A DNA stretch of 23,610 nt from Acidobacteriota bacterium (GTDB lineage Bacteria > Acidobacteriota > Terriglobia > Bryobacterales > JACQDG01): positions 1 through 23,610 of the forward strand of contig JACQDG010000001.1 of NCBI GenBank assembly GCA_016201185.1, written 5' to 3'. Position numbers and translations under genes: made by a program. Below the pieces are notes generated by a model. The model saw only the letters and a list, made by a program, of their open reading frames with translations. It ran no database searches and had not been told where the DNA came from. Shown here piece after piece: positions 6,746-14,144 of this stretch. Positions within the stretch are counted from its first letter, which is position 1. Each line of letters begins with the position of its first letter.

Positions 6746-8725
6746 CTAAGGCAACGCGAAAGCAACAACGTAGTCTCCGAGCTTAATGCCCATGGCTTTT
6801 CCATGGCCGCCGGCAGAGATCACGACGTATTGCCGGCCCCCGGGACGAGCTCGAAAGGTCATGGGTGTTGCTATGGCGCTGACCGGGAGACGGCCGGTCC
6901 ACAGTTCCCGGCCGGTTTCGGTGTCAAACGCGCGCAGGGAGCTATCCAGGGTCGCGCCGATAAACGTCACGCCACCAGCGGTCGTCAGCGGCCCGCCCAG
7001 ATTCGGGGTTCCCCACTTGACCGGGAGCGGCGCCGGCAGCAGGTCGCGGACTGTGCCAAGCGGGACCTGCCATCGAATGCTCCCGGTCGAGGCATCGACG
7101 GCCGCCAGCGTGCCCCAGGGTGGCCAGTTGCAGGGGATGTGCCACGGGGAAAGCAGCGCTCGCCGGCGCATCACGTAGGGCGTACCTCTCTGGTGTGCGT
7201 ATTCCCAATCACCGCCCTCCCGTCTGAGACGCTCCGCCTGCTCTCGAGGAATCAGTTGCACGATGAAAGGGATACTTGTCTGATTGACGAGGATCAGGCC
7301 CCGGGCCCGATCAAAGGACACGCCGCCCCAGTTCGTACCGCCGATGTTGCCGGGCATCTGGAGCGTACCTTGCAGGCTGGGCGGGGTGAAGATGCCTTCC
7401 GAGCGCAGGCCGGCGATCGCCTCGCGGCACTTCCCCCGGTCCCACCAAGTCAGCCCCCAGGCGTCCTCCGGGCGCAGACGGTCCGGGACCAGTCGCGGTG
7501 TCGCCACCGGAAAAGGCTGCGTGGGGGAGAGCCATTCGCCCGGAACGCCCCCTTGCGGCACCGGCCGCTCCTCGACGGGCAAGAGCGGCTGGCCCGTGTC
7601 GCGATCGAGAATAAATACGTGCCCCATCTTGCTGGCCTGCGCCAGGGCGGGAACGCGCCGGCCGTCGCGCTCTATCTCGATCAGAGAAGGCGCGGAGGGC
7701 AAGTCGTAGTCCCACAGATCGTGATGCACGACCTGAAAATGCCAGGCCACCTTACCTGTCGACGCCCGCAGGGCCACGACCGAGTCTGCGTAAACATCCT
7801 GCCCCTGGCGCTCGCCGCCGAAGAAGTCAGGGCTCGGACTGGTGGTGGGCACAAACACCAAGTCGCGCTCCGGATCGGCTGAAAGGGGGCCCCAGGCGTT
7901 CGCCGCGCCGGTCCGGTCGGCTCCGTTCTGCCAGGTGGCGCGCGCGGGATCGGACGGGTCGCGCGGCACCGGGTCCCACGCCCAGAGCAGCGCGCCCGTG
8001 CGAGCATGATAGCCGCGCACCACGCCCGCCGGCATATCTATGCGGTTGTTGTCGTTGATCGCCGAGCCGACGACGAGGACTTCGCGCACCACCGCCGGCG
8101 GAGACGTGAAGTGGTACTCGCCCGGGTAGCGGATGCTGATTCCGGCGGTCAGCGAAACCTCGCCGTTTGCGCCGAATCCGGAGCACGGCTGGCCGCTGGC
8201 AGCATCCACCGCGATCAGCCGCCCGTCCTGCGTGGCTTCGTAGATTCTCCGCCGGCACGTCTCGCCGGCCTGGCGCTCGGGATCGACCCAGGTGGCGAGG
8301 CCGCGACACGTAAAGCCGTCTCCGTAGTCTCCGATGCGGTTGATCCTGGGATCAAAGGCCCATTTCTCCTGGCCCGTTTCCGGGTCGAGCGCAATGATGC
8401 GGTTGAACGGCGTCGCAACGTACAGCGCGCCGTCGATGAACAGCGGCGTCGCCTCGAACGTGCTTCTGGTGCGGACACGCTGCCCGTTCCAGGCGCCCGA
8501 GCCATCGGATATGTCCCCGGTGCGGTAGGTCCACGCAATCTTCAGTTGCCGCACGTTCTCCTTGGTGATCTCCGCCAGGGGAGAGTAGCGCGAGCTGCCC
8601 GGGTCATTCCCGTATGTCGGCCACTCCTCAATCGGGGCAGCGGGATCACGCGGGGTTACTCTCCCGGGGCCACAGGCCCCTCCCAATACCGTCAAAACGA
8701 GACAACAGATCCGTTGGAATCTCAT
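6746..8725 (-). CDS. PQQ-dependent quinoprotein dehydrogenase, probable lipoprotein
   Basis: This 659-residue protein has an N-terminal signal peptide ending LGGAC (Cys 18), a non-canonical but plausible lipobox, so it is probably anchored to a membrane and faces the periplasm. The rest is an eight-bladed beta-propeller quinoprotein. Opening blocks are WPTYGNDPGSSRYSPL and repeated blade motifs such as ALDPETGQEKWAF and AVDASTGSIRW. Family signatures include VVHHDLWDYDLPSAPSL, MGHVFILDRDTGQPLLPVEE and the C-terminal PMTFRARPGGRQYVVISAGG. It would oxidise an alcohol or sugar and pass electrons to the respiratory chain. It most resembles the membrane glucose-dehydrogenase-like group, but without their N-terminal membrane helices. 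There is no CxxCH, so no fused cytochrome c. No PQQ biosynthesis genes are in the window. The ribosome-binding site (AAGGAGAG) lies about eleven bases before ATG 8725. Substrate is unknown. Confidence 0.88.
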   Translation of the reverse strand: MRFQRICCLVLTVLGGACGPGRVTPRDPAAPIEEWPTYGNDPGSSRYSPLAEITKENVRQLKIAWTYRTGDISDGSGAWNGQRVRTRSTFEATPLFIDGALYVATPFNRIIALDPETGQEKWAFDPRINRIGDYGDGFTCRGLATWVDPERQAGETCRRRIYEATQDGRLIAVDAASGQPCSGFGANGEVSLTAGISIRYPGEYHFTSPPAVVREVLVVGSAINDNNRIDMPAGVVRGYHARTGALLWAWDPVPRDPSDPARATWQNGADRTGAANAWGPLSADPERDLVFVPTTSPSPDFFGGERQGQDVYADSVVALRASTGKVAWHFQVVHHDLWDYDLPSAPSLIEIERDGRRVPALAQASKMGHVFILDRDTGQPLLPVEERPVPQGGVPGEWLSPTQPFPVATPRLVPDRLRPEDAWGLTWWDRGKCREAIAGLRSEGIFTPPSLQGTLQMPGNIGGTNWGGVSFDRARGLILVNQTSIPFIVQLIPREQAERLRREGGDWEYAHQRGTPYVMRRRALLSPWHIPCNWPPWGTLAAVDASTGSIRWQVPLGTVRDLLPAPLPVKWGTPNLGGPLTTAGGVTFIGATLDSSLRAFDTETGRELWTGRLPVSAIATPMTFRARPGGRQYVVISAGGHGKAMGIKLGDYVVAFALP

Positions 8726-8779
8726 CCTGCTCGGTTCTCTCCTTCCGATAGTCGGCCAAGCTGCCCCCGGAAAAATAAG

Positions 8780-9805
8780 TTAATTCCAATAAAGGATGAC
8801 CTTGCCAGATTGGCCGGTCATCATCACTTCGAAGGCCTTCTGAAACTCGCTGCAAGGAAAGCGGTGAGTGATCACGGGGCTGATGTCAAGTCCTGACTGG
8901 AGCATGACCGTCATCTTGTACCAGGTTTCGTACATTTCGCGGCCATAGATGCCCTTGATGGTCAGCATATTGAAGATCACGATGCGCCAGTCTATCGACA
9001 TGTCATGTTCCGGGATTCCAAGCATGGCGATCTTGGCGCCGTGACTCATGTTCGTGAGCATGTCACGAAACGCCTCGGGATTGCCCGACATCTCAAGGCC
9101 CACGTCGAAACCTTCCCTCATCCCGAGCCTCTTTTGGACCTCGCTCAGCGTACCGGAGCGGATGTTCAGGGTGACCGTGGCGCCCATTTTCCCGGCCAGG
9201 GCGAGGCGATAGGGGTTCACATCCGTGATCACGACGTAACGCGCCCCGGCATGACGCGATACAGCCACGGCCATAATCCCGATCGGGCCCGCGCCGGTAA
9301 TGAGCACATCCTCTCCCAGCACCGGGAAAGACAAGACCGTATGAACCGCATTACCGAACGGGTCAAAGATCGCTGCGATGTCCTGGTCTATCGCTTCGTG
9401 ATGGCGCCATATGTTAGTCATAGGCAGAGCGATGTACTCGGCGAACGCACCCGGCCGATTGACCCCCACTCCCTCTGTTCTGGCGCACAGGTGCCTTCTT
9501 CCCGCCAGACAGTTGCGGCAGCGCCCACAGACCACATGACCCTCGCCGCTCACAATGTCGCCCGGATAGAAGTCAGCGACGTTCGAGCCGACCTCGACGA
9601 CCTCCCCGACGAACTCGTGGCCTATCACCATGGGTACCGGAATTGTCTTTTGCGCCCAATCGTCCCATTTGTAGATATGGAGATCTGTGCCGCAAATACC
9701 CGTGCGGTGGACTCTGATGAGCGCATCATTGATGCCGATCCTGGGTATGTCGACGTCCTCCAGCCAGAGCCCAGGTTCCCTTTTGCTCTTGACCAGCGCT
9801 TTCAT
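8780..9805 (-). CDS. tdh: L-threonine 3-dehydrogenase
   Basis: This 341-residue zinc-dependent medium-chain dehydrogenase oxidises L-threonine to 2-amino-3-ketobutyrate with NAD+. Length and key positions match the E. coli enzyme exactly as I recall it: catalytic zinc ligands Cys38, His63 and Glu64 (GICGTDLH and GHEFVGEVVEVG), and structural zinc cysteines 93, 96, 99 and 107 in CGRCRNCLAGRRHLC. The NAD-binding motif is ITGAGPIGIMAVAV (about residues 170-183). GAFAEYIALPMTNIW and IKGIYGREMYETWYKM are typical of Tdh rather than other alcohol dehydrogenases. It normally works with 2-amino-3-ketobutyrate CoA ligase (kbl), but that gene is not adjacent here. ATG 9805 has a weak AAGAG upstream. The PQQ dehydrogenase follows after 54 bases. 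Confidence 0.95.
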   Translation of the reverse strand: MKALVKSKREPGLWLEDVDIPRIGINDALIRVHRTGICGTDLHIYKWDDWAQKTIPVPMVIGHEFVGEVVEVGSNVADFYPGDIVSGEGHVVCGRCRNCLAGRRHLCARTEGVGVNRPGAFAEYIALPMTNIWRHHEAIDQDIAAIFDPFGNAVHTVLSFPVLGEDVLITGAGPIGIMAVAVSRHAGARYVVITDVNPYRLALAGKMGATVTLNIRSGTLSEVQKRLGMREGFDVGLEMSGNPEAFRDMLTNMSHGAKIAMLGIPEHDMSIDWRIVIFNMLTIKGIYGREMYETWYKMTVMLQSGLDISPVITHRFPCSEFQKAFEVMMTGQSGKVILYWN

Positions 9806-9890
9806 CTCTTATCGCCGTGCCCAAACGGGCAGTTCCGTATTCGTCCTCGTTCGCCACAGCCATCAGCTTGGCTAACCCTTGCGGTCAACA

Positions 9891-10373
9891 TCATGTAATT
9901 CTCATTTTGACCGGGGTTAGGGGGGGCCAGAATCGTACGCTGGCTCGGAGCTTGCCTGTCCGGGTTTCGTACACCCGGCAAATGCCGGCGATTCTGTTCC
10001 ACTTAAACTTATCGCAGTCCTCCTCGGACATCTGACGGCCAGGGATGCCGTTAATAGCTTCCCATTCCGCACGCGTCCATGGGTGGCTGTGAATATCCCC
10101 GATCAGTTCGGTGCCCGCTTCTTTGGCATGTTCGGCTGCATCCACGAGCCAGGCATCCTGCCAGTCTGCGCGTTGGGTTGTACAGAACCGCTCCGCGTCC
10201 TCCGGGTAGTGAATCTCTGTGATGCTGACACGGCGGCCGGCAGGGGATTCCTCGTCGAACCCAATGAGCAGTGCATACGTCTCTTTCGGAAAAACCCGCT
10301 TGGCTTCACGTTTGAATCCCTCAATCAACCGCCGCGGGCATTCCACCAGAATCGGTTTCACGTTCTTCGCCAA
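9891..10373 (-). CDS. JAB/MPN (JAMM-motif) metalloprotease-like protein
   Basis: This protein of about 160 residues has the features of a JAMM zinc isopeptidase: Glu31 in PKETYALLIG, then H95-S-H97-P, then S116-E-E-D119. In the canonical motif His-x-His is followed by Asp after ten residues. Here 21 residues intervene, with a Trp-rich insertion (WTRAEWEAINGIPGRQM), so the ligand set is present but the loop is enlarged. The strand LIGDIHSHP is typical of the fold. No signal peptide is seen, so it is cytosolic. Bacterial relatives act in desulfurisation (sulfur-carrier tail removal), in ubiquitin-like systems or in phage tails, but no E1-like, ubiquitin-like or NlpC/P60 partner is nearby. The start is TTG 10373, or possibly the in-frame GTG four codons later; GGAGGAG lies just upstream of both. 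The target is unknown. Confidence 0.75.
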   Translation of the reverse strand: MAKNVKPILVECPRRLIEGFKREAKRVFPKETYALLIGFDEESPAGRRVSITEIHYPEDAERFCTTQRADWQDAWLVDAAEHAKEAGTELIGDIHSHPWTRAEWEAINGIPGRQMSEEDCDKFKWNRIAGICRVYETRTGKLRASVRFWPPLTPVKMRIT

Positions 10374-10397
10374 ACTCCTCCGCCTTGACGCCGGGCT

Positions 10398-10426
10398 ATT
10401 GTGGATGATAGTCAGGGCCTTGTCAA
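10398..10426 (-). promoter_or_regulatory. sigma70-type promoter for the JAMM gene
   Basis: On the minus strand, a perfect TTGACA (complement of 10421-10426) is separated by 17 bases from CACAAT (complement of 10398-10403, 4 of 6 matches to TATAAT). It lies 24 bases upstream of the TTG start, which would give a short leader. Spacing and position fit; no expression data exist. Confidence 0.6.
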
Positions 10427-10553
10427 AGTCCCCTCCAATTCTCCCACGAGAATGCTCAGAGCCGAGGCGTACTCTCCCAGGCCGGCCTCAAAGAAGGGGG
10501 CAGGTGTATACTGTCAGGCTGATCGGGAACCCCAAATGATTGAATAACGGCGT

Positions 10554-10618
10554 CGGCTCCTCGCGACCGAGTAGACTTGGCAGAGACGATCTGACCAAGA
10601 CTCGGAGGAAAGGAGCCG
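10554..10618 (+). promoter_or_regulatory. nested hairpin occluding the transposase ribosome-binding site
   Basis: Three stems nest. 10554-10561 (CGGCTCCT) pairs with 10611-10618 (AGGAGCCG). 10567-10572 (CCGAGT) pairs with 10600-10605 (ACTCGG). 10576-10580 (CTTGG) pairs with 10595-10599 (CCAAG). The 3' arm contains the AGGAG ribosome-binding site of the transposase at ATG 10622. A transcript entering from outside would hide that site, a known way for insertion sequences to limit read-through expression. The inner 3' arm also overlaps the left inverted repeat. Confidence 0.6.
10591..10604 (+). repeat. left subterminal inverted repeat of the IS1111-like element
   Basis: CTGACCAAGACTCG, a perfect 14-base inverse match to 11795-11808. 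It ends 17 bases before the transposase start codon. Confidence 0.8.
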
Positions 10619-10621
10619 AGT

Positions 10622-11632
10622 ATGTTGATTATAGGCTGTGATTTTCATACGCGCTTCCAGCAAATTGCGATGCTGGACCCGCAGAGCGGCGAGGTTATCG
10701 AGCGCCGGTTAGAGCACGAGAACGGTGAGGCACGGGCCTTTTACGCCGCACTCCCTGGCCCGGCTCGCGTGGGAATGGAAGCTACCGGTTATGCTCATTG
10801 GTTCGAAGCCATGCTGGCGGAGCAAGGACATCAACTCTGGGTGGGAGACGCGGGTGCGATCCGTGCAGCGATGGTGCGGAAACAGAAGACGGACTCGCGC
10901 GATGCCTGTCATCTACTGGACTTGCTCGCCACGGACAAGTTTCCCCGCATCTGGACTCCTTCACCGAGCGAGCGGGATGTGCGGCAACTTTTACGGCATC
11001 GGTATAAGCTGGTTTGCTTGCGAACGTCAGTGCGGAACCAGTTGCACGCTCTGGCGATGGGCCAGGGTATCTGCCGAAGAGCGAAGATGTGGACGGTGGC
11101 TGGCCGCCAGGAACTGGAGGGCCTGGCGCTGGGTCCGTGGGCCAGTCGTCGTCGGCAGGAGCTGCTGGAGATGCTGGACCGGCTGGACCCCTCGATCGAT
11201 GAGTTGGACAAAGCGGTGATCCAGGAAGCAGAGAGCCGCCCGGCAGCCGTCCGCTTGATGGAACATCCCGGAGTGGGGGTGGTGACGGCACTGGCGTTTG
11301 TGGTGACGATGGGGCCCATCGGCCGCTTCCCGAAGAGCAAGCAGGTAGTGAGTTATCTGGGGTTGAATCCCAGTGAGAGCAGTAGCGGGGGCAAACAACG
11401 GCTGGGTTCGATCAGCAAGCAAGGCAACTCCATGGTGCGTTTTTTGCTGGTCGAAGCAGCGCAGACGGCCTCGCGATACGATTCGGATTTGCGGCGGGAT
11501 TATCAACGGTTGAAGTTCCGCCGCGGCAGTGGGGTGGCCAAGGTGGCCATCGCGCGAAAGTTGGCGGTGCGGCTGTACTGGAAGCTGCGGGAAGCAGCTC
11601 AGCCAGGCGCCGCCGGCTCGCACGCAGGGTAG
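10622..11632 (+). CDS. IS110-family transposase (DEDD recombinase)
   Basis: This is a 336-residue transposase. The N-terminal RuvC-like DEDD domain shows D6 (IIGCDFH), E53 in MEATGY, and the KTDSRDA block (about residues 89-95), together the acidic catalytic set. A central helical region follows. The C-terminal Transposase_20 domain includes HPGVGVVTALAF, the VSYLGLNPSESSSGGKQR block with the conserved serine implicated in catalysis, and GSISKQGNSMVRFLLVEAA. Length and motifs are complete, so the protein looks intact. Start ATG 10622 has AGGAAAGGAG upstream, buried in a hairpin. IS110 enzymes recombine a circular intermediate into a target without duplication, and some have been shown to be guided by a noncoding bridge RNA from the element ends. 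Confidence 0.95.
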   Translation: MLIIGCDFHTRFQQIAMLDPQSGEVIERRLEHENGEARAFYAALPGPARVGMEATGYAHWFEAMLAEQGHQLWVGDAGAIRAAMVRKQKTDSRDACHLLDLLATDKFPRIWTPSPSERDVRQLLRHRYKLVCLRTSVRNQLHALAMGQGICRRAKMWTVAGRQELEGLALGPWASRRRQELLEMLDRLDPSIDELDKAVIQEAESRPAAVRLMEHPGVGVVTALAFVVTMGPIGRFPKSKQVVSYLGLNPSESSSGGKQRLGSISKQGNSMVRFLLVEAAQTASRYDSDLRRDYQRLKFRRGSGVAKVAIARKLAVRLYWKLREAAQPGAAGSHAG

Positions 11633-11794
11633 CCCGAGGATTTCCATGGTGGACTTAAGTCCATCGACAAAATGATGGAGCGCCCTGCCTCCCCTGGAAA
11701 CAGAGGGGGAGTTCGAAAAACGAATCATGGTCTGTGGTTGAAGATCGCATAGATGGTTGGTGGAAGCTAATTCCACCGCAGGATTTAAGGGAGA
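11633..11794 (+). ncRNA. candidate bridge-RNA region of the IS1111-like element
   Basis: This is noncoding DNA between the transposase stop and the right inverted repeat. It is rich in stem-loops: a perfect 14-base palindrome TGGACTTAAGTCCA (11650-11663); CTCCCCT facing AGGGGGAG (about 11690-11711); TTCG/CGAA around 11712-11723; and GGTGGAA/TTCCACC with a five-base loop (11759-11777). In the IS1111 group, published work places the guiding bridge RNA in the right-end noncoding region, so position and structure fit. The RNA ends, the guide loops and transcription are not visible here; the call is inference. Confidence 0.45.
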
Positions 11795-11808
11795 CGAGTC
11801 TTGGTCAG
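11795..11808 (-). repeat. right subterminal inverted repeat of the IS1111-like element
   Basis: CGAGTCTTGGTCAG on the plus strand, the exact reverse complement of 10591-10604. Chance occurrence of a 14-base match in these short ends is very unlikely. Confidence 0.8.
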
Positions 11809-11892
11809 GCGCCGGAAAGAGATTTCGATTAAGACGAAGTCTCGCTTTGCGCGATCTTCGTCCGCACGCCAGTATAGCGAGCCGTCCGCAGC

Positions 11893-11944
11893 GTCAAGGG
11901 TCTGCGATGAACGGTCCGACAAAAACCGTCGGCCCGCCCTTGAC
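11893..11944 (+). other. 52-base two-tier inverted repeat in the intergenic region
   Basis: GTCAAGGG (11893-11900) pairs perfectly with CCCTTGAC (11937-11944). Inside it, CCGAC (11916-11920) pairs with GTCGG (11928-11932) around an A-rich loop. There is no T run after it, so it is not a standard terminator. Its function is unknown; a leader or attenuator element for the downstream glycan genes is possible. Confidence 0.45.
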
Positions 11945-11977
11945 CCTGCTCCCGGCTCGAAAAAGCGGTGGTGTCTC

Positions 11978-12039
11978 TTGACAACGCCGACGCTGTTATA
12001 GATGGAAATTGACAACGCCGACGCTGTTATAGATGGAAA
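11978..12039 (+). repeat. perfect 31-bp tandem duplication carrying a TTGACA box
   Basis: The 31-base unit at 11978-12008 is repeated exactly at 12009-12039. Each copy begins TTGACA and contains TATAGAT 13 bases later, too close for an ordinary sigma70 promoter. The repeat lies about 90 bases before the first gene of the surface-glycan run. It could duplicate an operator or promoter element, or simply be a replication-slippage product. No gene is seen in the surrounding 11809-12130 stretch. Confidence 0.8.
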
Positions 12040-12130
12040 TTCCGGCTCAAGAGAACAAGTTCGATGACCGGGTCCGATCTCGCCCCGGCGGCTTCGAAAG
12101 CCGGGTCCTGGCTCAGCAGCAGCAACCTGC

Positions 12131-14080
12131 ATGAGAAGAGCTTGTCCCCTTTCTCGGGCCGATTGGTTCGCGGCCGCAGTGCTGGGGGCAACTACCCTGG
12201 CTGTTTTCGGCGCCGGAGCCGCCCGCCTCGGTTTCTATTATGACGACGCCGGAGCATTAATCCGGGTGCCCTTCGCCAATCTGCAAAGGTTGTGGTTACT
12301 GATGAGAGAAGACGTGCCAAGGCGATTCTTCGACTCGCTCTGGCAGTTTCTGCTGTTTAAACTCGTGGGTGAGCCACTTAGCAATCTGCCTGCGTTGCAT
12401 CTCGTCCAATCGGCGATCGACGGCCTGGTCGTGGTCTGTTTCTTCTTCTTGTTGCGGTTCTTATGCCTGCCCGCCTACGCGGCCATCCTGGCTGCTGCCC
12501 TTTTCAGCTTCTGGCCCAATCACGGGGAGACGCACTTCTGGCTGACCTCAGCCCCACAAAACCTGCTCTCTACGCTCTTTGTGGTCTTATTTGCAATGAC
12601 CAGCGTTTTGCTCGCTGGTGAGCGGCGCCCATTGTGGCTGTGGGCTTTCGATGCGGTCGCCTTTGTCTGCGCGTTGTTCACTTACGATCAGGGTATTTGC
12701 GTCCTGTTCGTAATCGTTGCCTTGCGCCTGGGTCTGGCGTTTTTTGATCGTTGGAAGGATAGATGGAATGTCCTCGCGGCTCATCTTCCGTGCTTTGCGA
12801 CAGGCGCTTGCTACCTCTGGTTCCGAATGAAGTTCCACCCTGACACCTACACCATGGTCGTTTCCACTCCTTTGCCGGTGCTGGGGGCCACTATTTCCAA
12901 CACGGTCTCCAATACCCTGGGCAGGATGTGGCTCGAACACGTGATGCCGCTCTTGGGCCGGGCTACTATCACCGACTGGCTGCTGGCCTTTGCGGTGGCG
13001 GCGGCTCCCACATGGCTGGCCCTGCGGTTGGCCCTGCGATCTTCCAGCTCTTCTCGATCAGAGATGGGGTGGAAGGGCCTGGGAGCAATTCTTCTCCTGG
13101 CGCTGGTATTCTACCTCGCGGGGTACTTCCCAATCTGGTTCTGGTACAGCTCACCACGCCACCACTACCTGCCTTCCGTCGGGTTGTTTGCAGGCGTATC
13201 GGCTTGCCTGGTCTGGGTTCTCAATAGCCTTCGTTTGAGGTCGGGGCGGGCGCTCGTAATCCTGCTTGTAGGAGGGGCGGTCTTCTTCCTCGCGGCGGCG
13301 AGCCGCGGGGAGAGCCACTTTTGGGAGAACTCTTTTACCAGCAAGAGGCAACTATTTGCAGAATTGAAGCCCGACTTGGTAGGCCAAGAAGTTCTGGTAC
13401 TTGAGGACTTCCCTTTCTTCCTGGGACCAGCTTTTTCCATCACCACCCACGACGCGCAGTACGGACCTCAGTTGCTGTATCACGGATCCTCCCGCCTGCT
13501 CCACCCACAGTTCCACGGATCGATTGGGGGCACCCCTGCGCCGGGCGGATTGTTCCTTTTCACCCATGCCCTTTATGGCGGGGAAAGTTTTCAGTATTAC
13601 CCCACCCAGGATGCCCTGATCGCGCGCTTTACCTCATGGGAGAGAGGCAGTTTGAAGTTTCAAAAGAACCCGGCGAGACCCTTGCCTTACCAGGTGATCT
13701 CCGCCGACCGGAGGCCCAAGAACGCTTCCTTCGCCATTCAGGAAACATCCGCCCGCCGCGAAGGGGATGGGGTCATTGTATCGTTGCGGTTCCAGGCCAA
13801 TGTTCCGCCGCAGACCTATCTCACCGCCATTTTCAGCTTCAATCATGGGGGCAAATTCCTTCGTTGGGGCCAGCGCGACAGGGCGGGAGACCTCAATGTC
13901 GTGCCCGTACTGCTGAGCGACCCAGGACCGAACCCGCGCTCCGGCGGCTGCGAATGGGTCGAAACCTTGCGGCTTCCTTCTTTCCCCCAGACGGACCGCA
14001 TCCGGATGGATTTTTTCGAGGCCAGGAAACACCACCCTCCAGCATACCTGGGCGGAGCCGAAGTGGGTGTGGAACCCTGA
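12131..14080 (+). CDS. multi-spanning GT-C-like membrane protein with soluble C-terminal domain
   Basis: This 649-residue protein has about ten membrane helices in residues 1-410 and an extracytoplasmic domain of about 220 residues after them. After the first helix comes FYYDDAG (Asp38-Asp39), in the position where GT-C glycosyltransferases carry their catalytic acidic pair in the first periplasmic loop. FWPNHGETHFWLTSAPQNLL and FWYSSPRHHYLPSVGLF resemble motifs in uncharacterised bacterial GT39/PMT-like proteins. The C-terminal domain (about 430-649) has beta-rich composition and no recognised family. A glycosyltransferase using a lipid-linked sugar donor is the likely role, but the motif evidence is weaker than for the next gene. 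ATG 12131 has no clear ribosome-binding site. It is the first gene of the plus-strand surface locus. Confidence 0.65.
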   Translation: MRRACPLSRADWFAAAVLGATTLAVFGAGAARLGFYYDDAGALIRVPFANLQRLWLLMREDVPRRFFDSLWQFLLFKLVGEPLSNLPALHLVQSAIDGLVVVCFFFLLRFLCLPAYAAILAAALFSFWPNHGETHFWLTSAPQNLLSTLFVVLFAMTSVLLAGERRPLWLWAFDAVAFVCALFTYDQGICVLFVIVALRLGLAFFDRWKDRWNVLAAHLPCFATGACYLWFRMKFHPDTYTMVVSTPLPVLGATISNTVSNTLGRMWLEHVMPLLGRATITDWLLAFAVAAAPTWLALRLALRSSSSSRSEMGWKGLGAILLLALVFYLAGYFPIWFWYSSPRHHYLPSVGLFAGVSACLVWVLNSLRLRSGRALVILLVGGAVFFLAAASRGESHFWENSFTSKRQLFAELKPDLVGQEVLVLEDFPFFLGPAFSITTHDAQYGPQLLYHGSSRLLHPQFHGSIGGTPAPGGLFLFTHALYGGESFQYYPTQDALIARFTSWERGSLKFQKNPARPLPYQVISADRRPKNASFAIQETSARREGDGVIVSLRFQANVPPQTYLTAIFSFNHGGKFLRWGQRDRAGDLNVVPVLLSDPGPNPRSGGCEWVETLRLPSFPQTDRIRMDFFEARKHHPPAYLGGAEVGVEP

Positions 14081-14144
14081 ATGGCGTTATCACGGAACCG
14101 CGGAAACCGATGCGCCAAAACGTTCTTCCGCAGAGGCTTAAGGA

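Larger units (their letters stand above)
10591..11808 (+). mobile_element. IS110-family element, IS1111-like, bounded by 14-bp subterminal inverted repeats
   Basis: The coordinates run from inverted repeat to inverted repeat; true tips are probably several bases further out on each side. CTGACCAAGACTCG at 10591-10604 is repeated as its exact reverse complement at 11795-11808. Between them lie the DEDD transposase (10622-11632) and about 160 bases of hairpin-rich noncoding DNA on the right. Short left end, long right end and subterminal repeats are hallmarks of the IS1111 group within IS110. No target duplication is expected for this family and none is seen. The element sits between the JAMM gene and the surface-glycan genes and interrupts no recognisable gene. 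The 127 bases from 10427 to 10553 hold nothing else I can identify. Confidence 0.8.

Noticed and set aside
6803..7882. 359-codon plus-strand frame opposite the PQQ dehydrogenase (and a similar one at 8006-8896)
   Set aside because: Antisense shadows; composition is Arg/Gly/Ala-rich without domains, and the minus strand encodes a full-length quinoprotein.
9823..9834. Small hairpin GCCC-GTTT-GGGC as a terminator between the JAMM gene and tdh
   Set aside because: The stem is only four base pairs and no T run follows on the minus strand.
9005..9898. 297-codon plus-strand frame opposite tdh
   Set aside because: tdh is unambiguous by zinc ligands and length; the opposite frame shows no family features.
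11978..12039. The tandem repeat as two ordinary sigma70 promoters
   Set aside because: TTGACA and TATAGA are only 13 bases apart in each copy; no acceptable -10 box occurs at 16-18 bases.
11978..12039. CRISPR-like repeats
   Set aside because: Only two directly abutting copies with no spacer between them, and no cas genes in the window.
11785..12132. 115-codon minus-strand frame in the noncoding region after the IS element
   Set aside because: No recognisable motif or ribosome-binding site, and it crosses the tandem duplication and the right inverted repeat, so it is probably chance.
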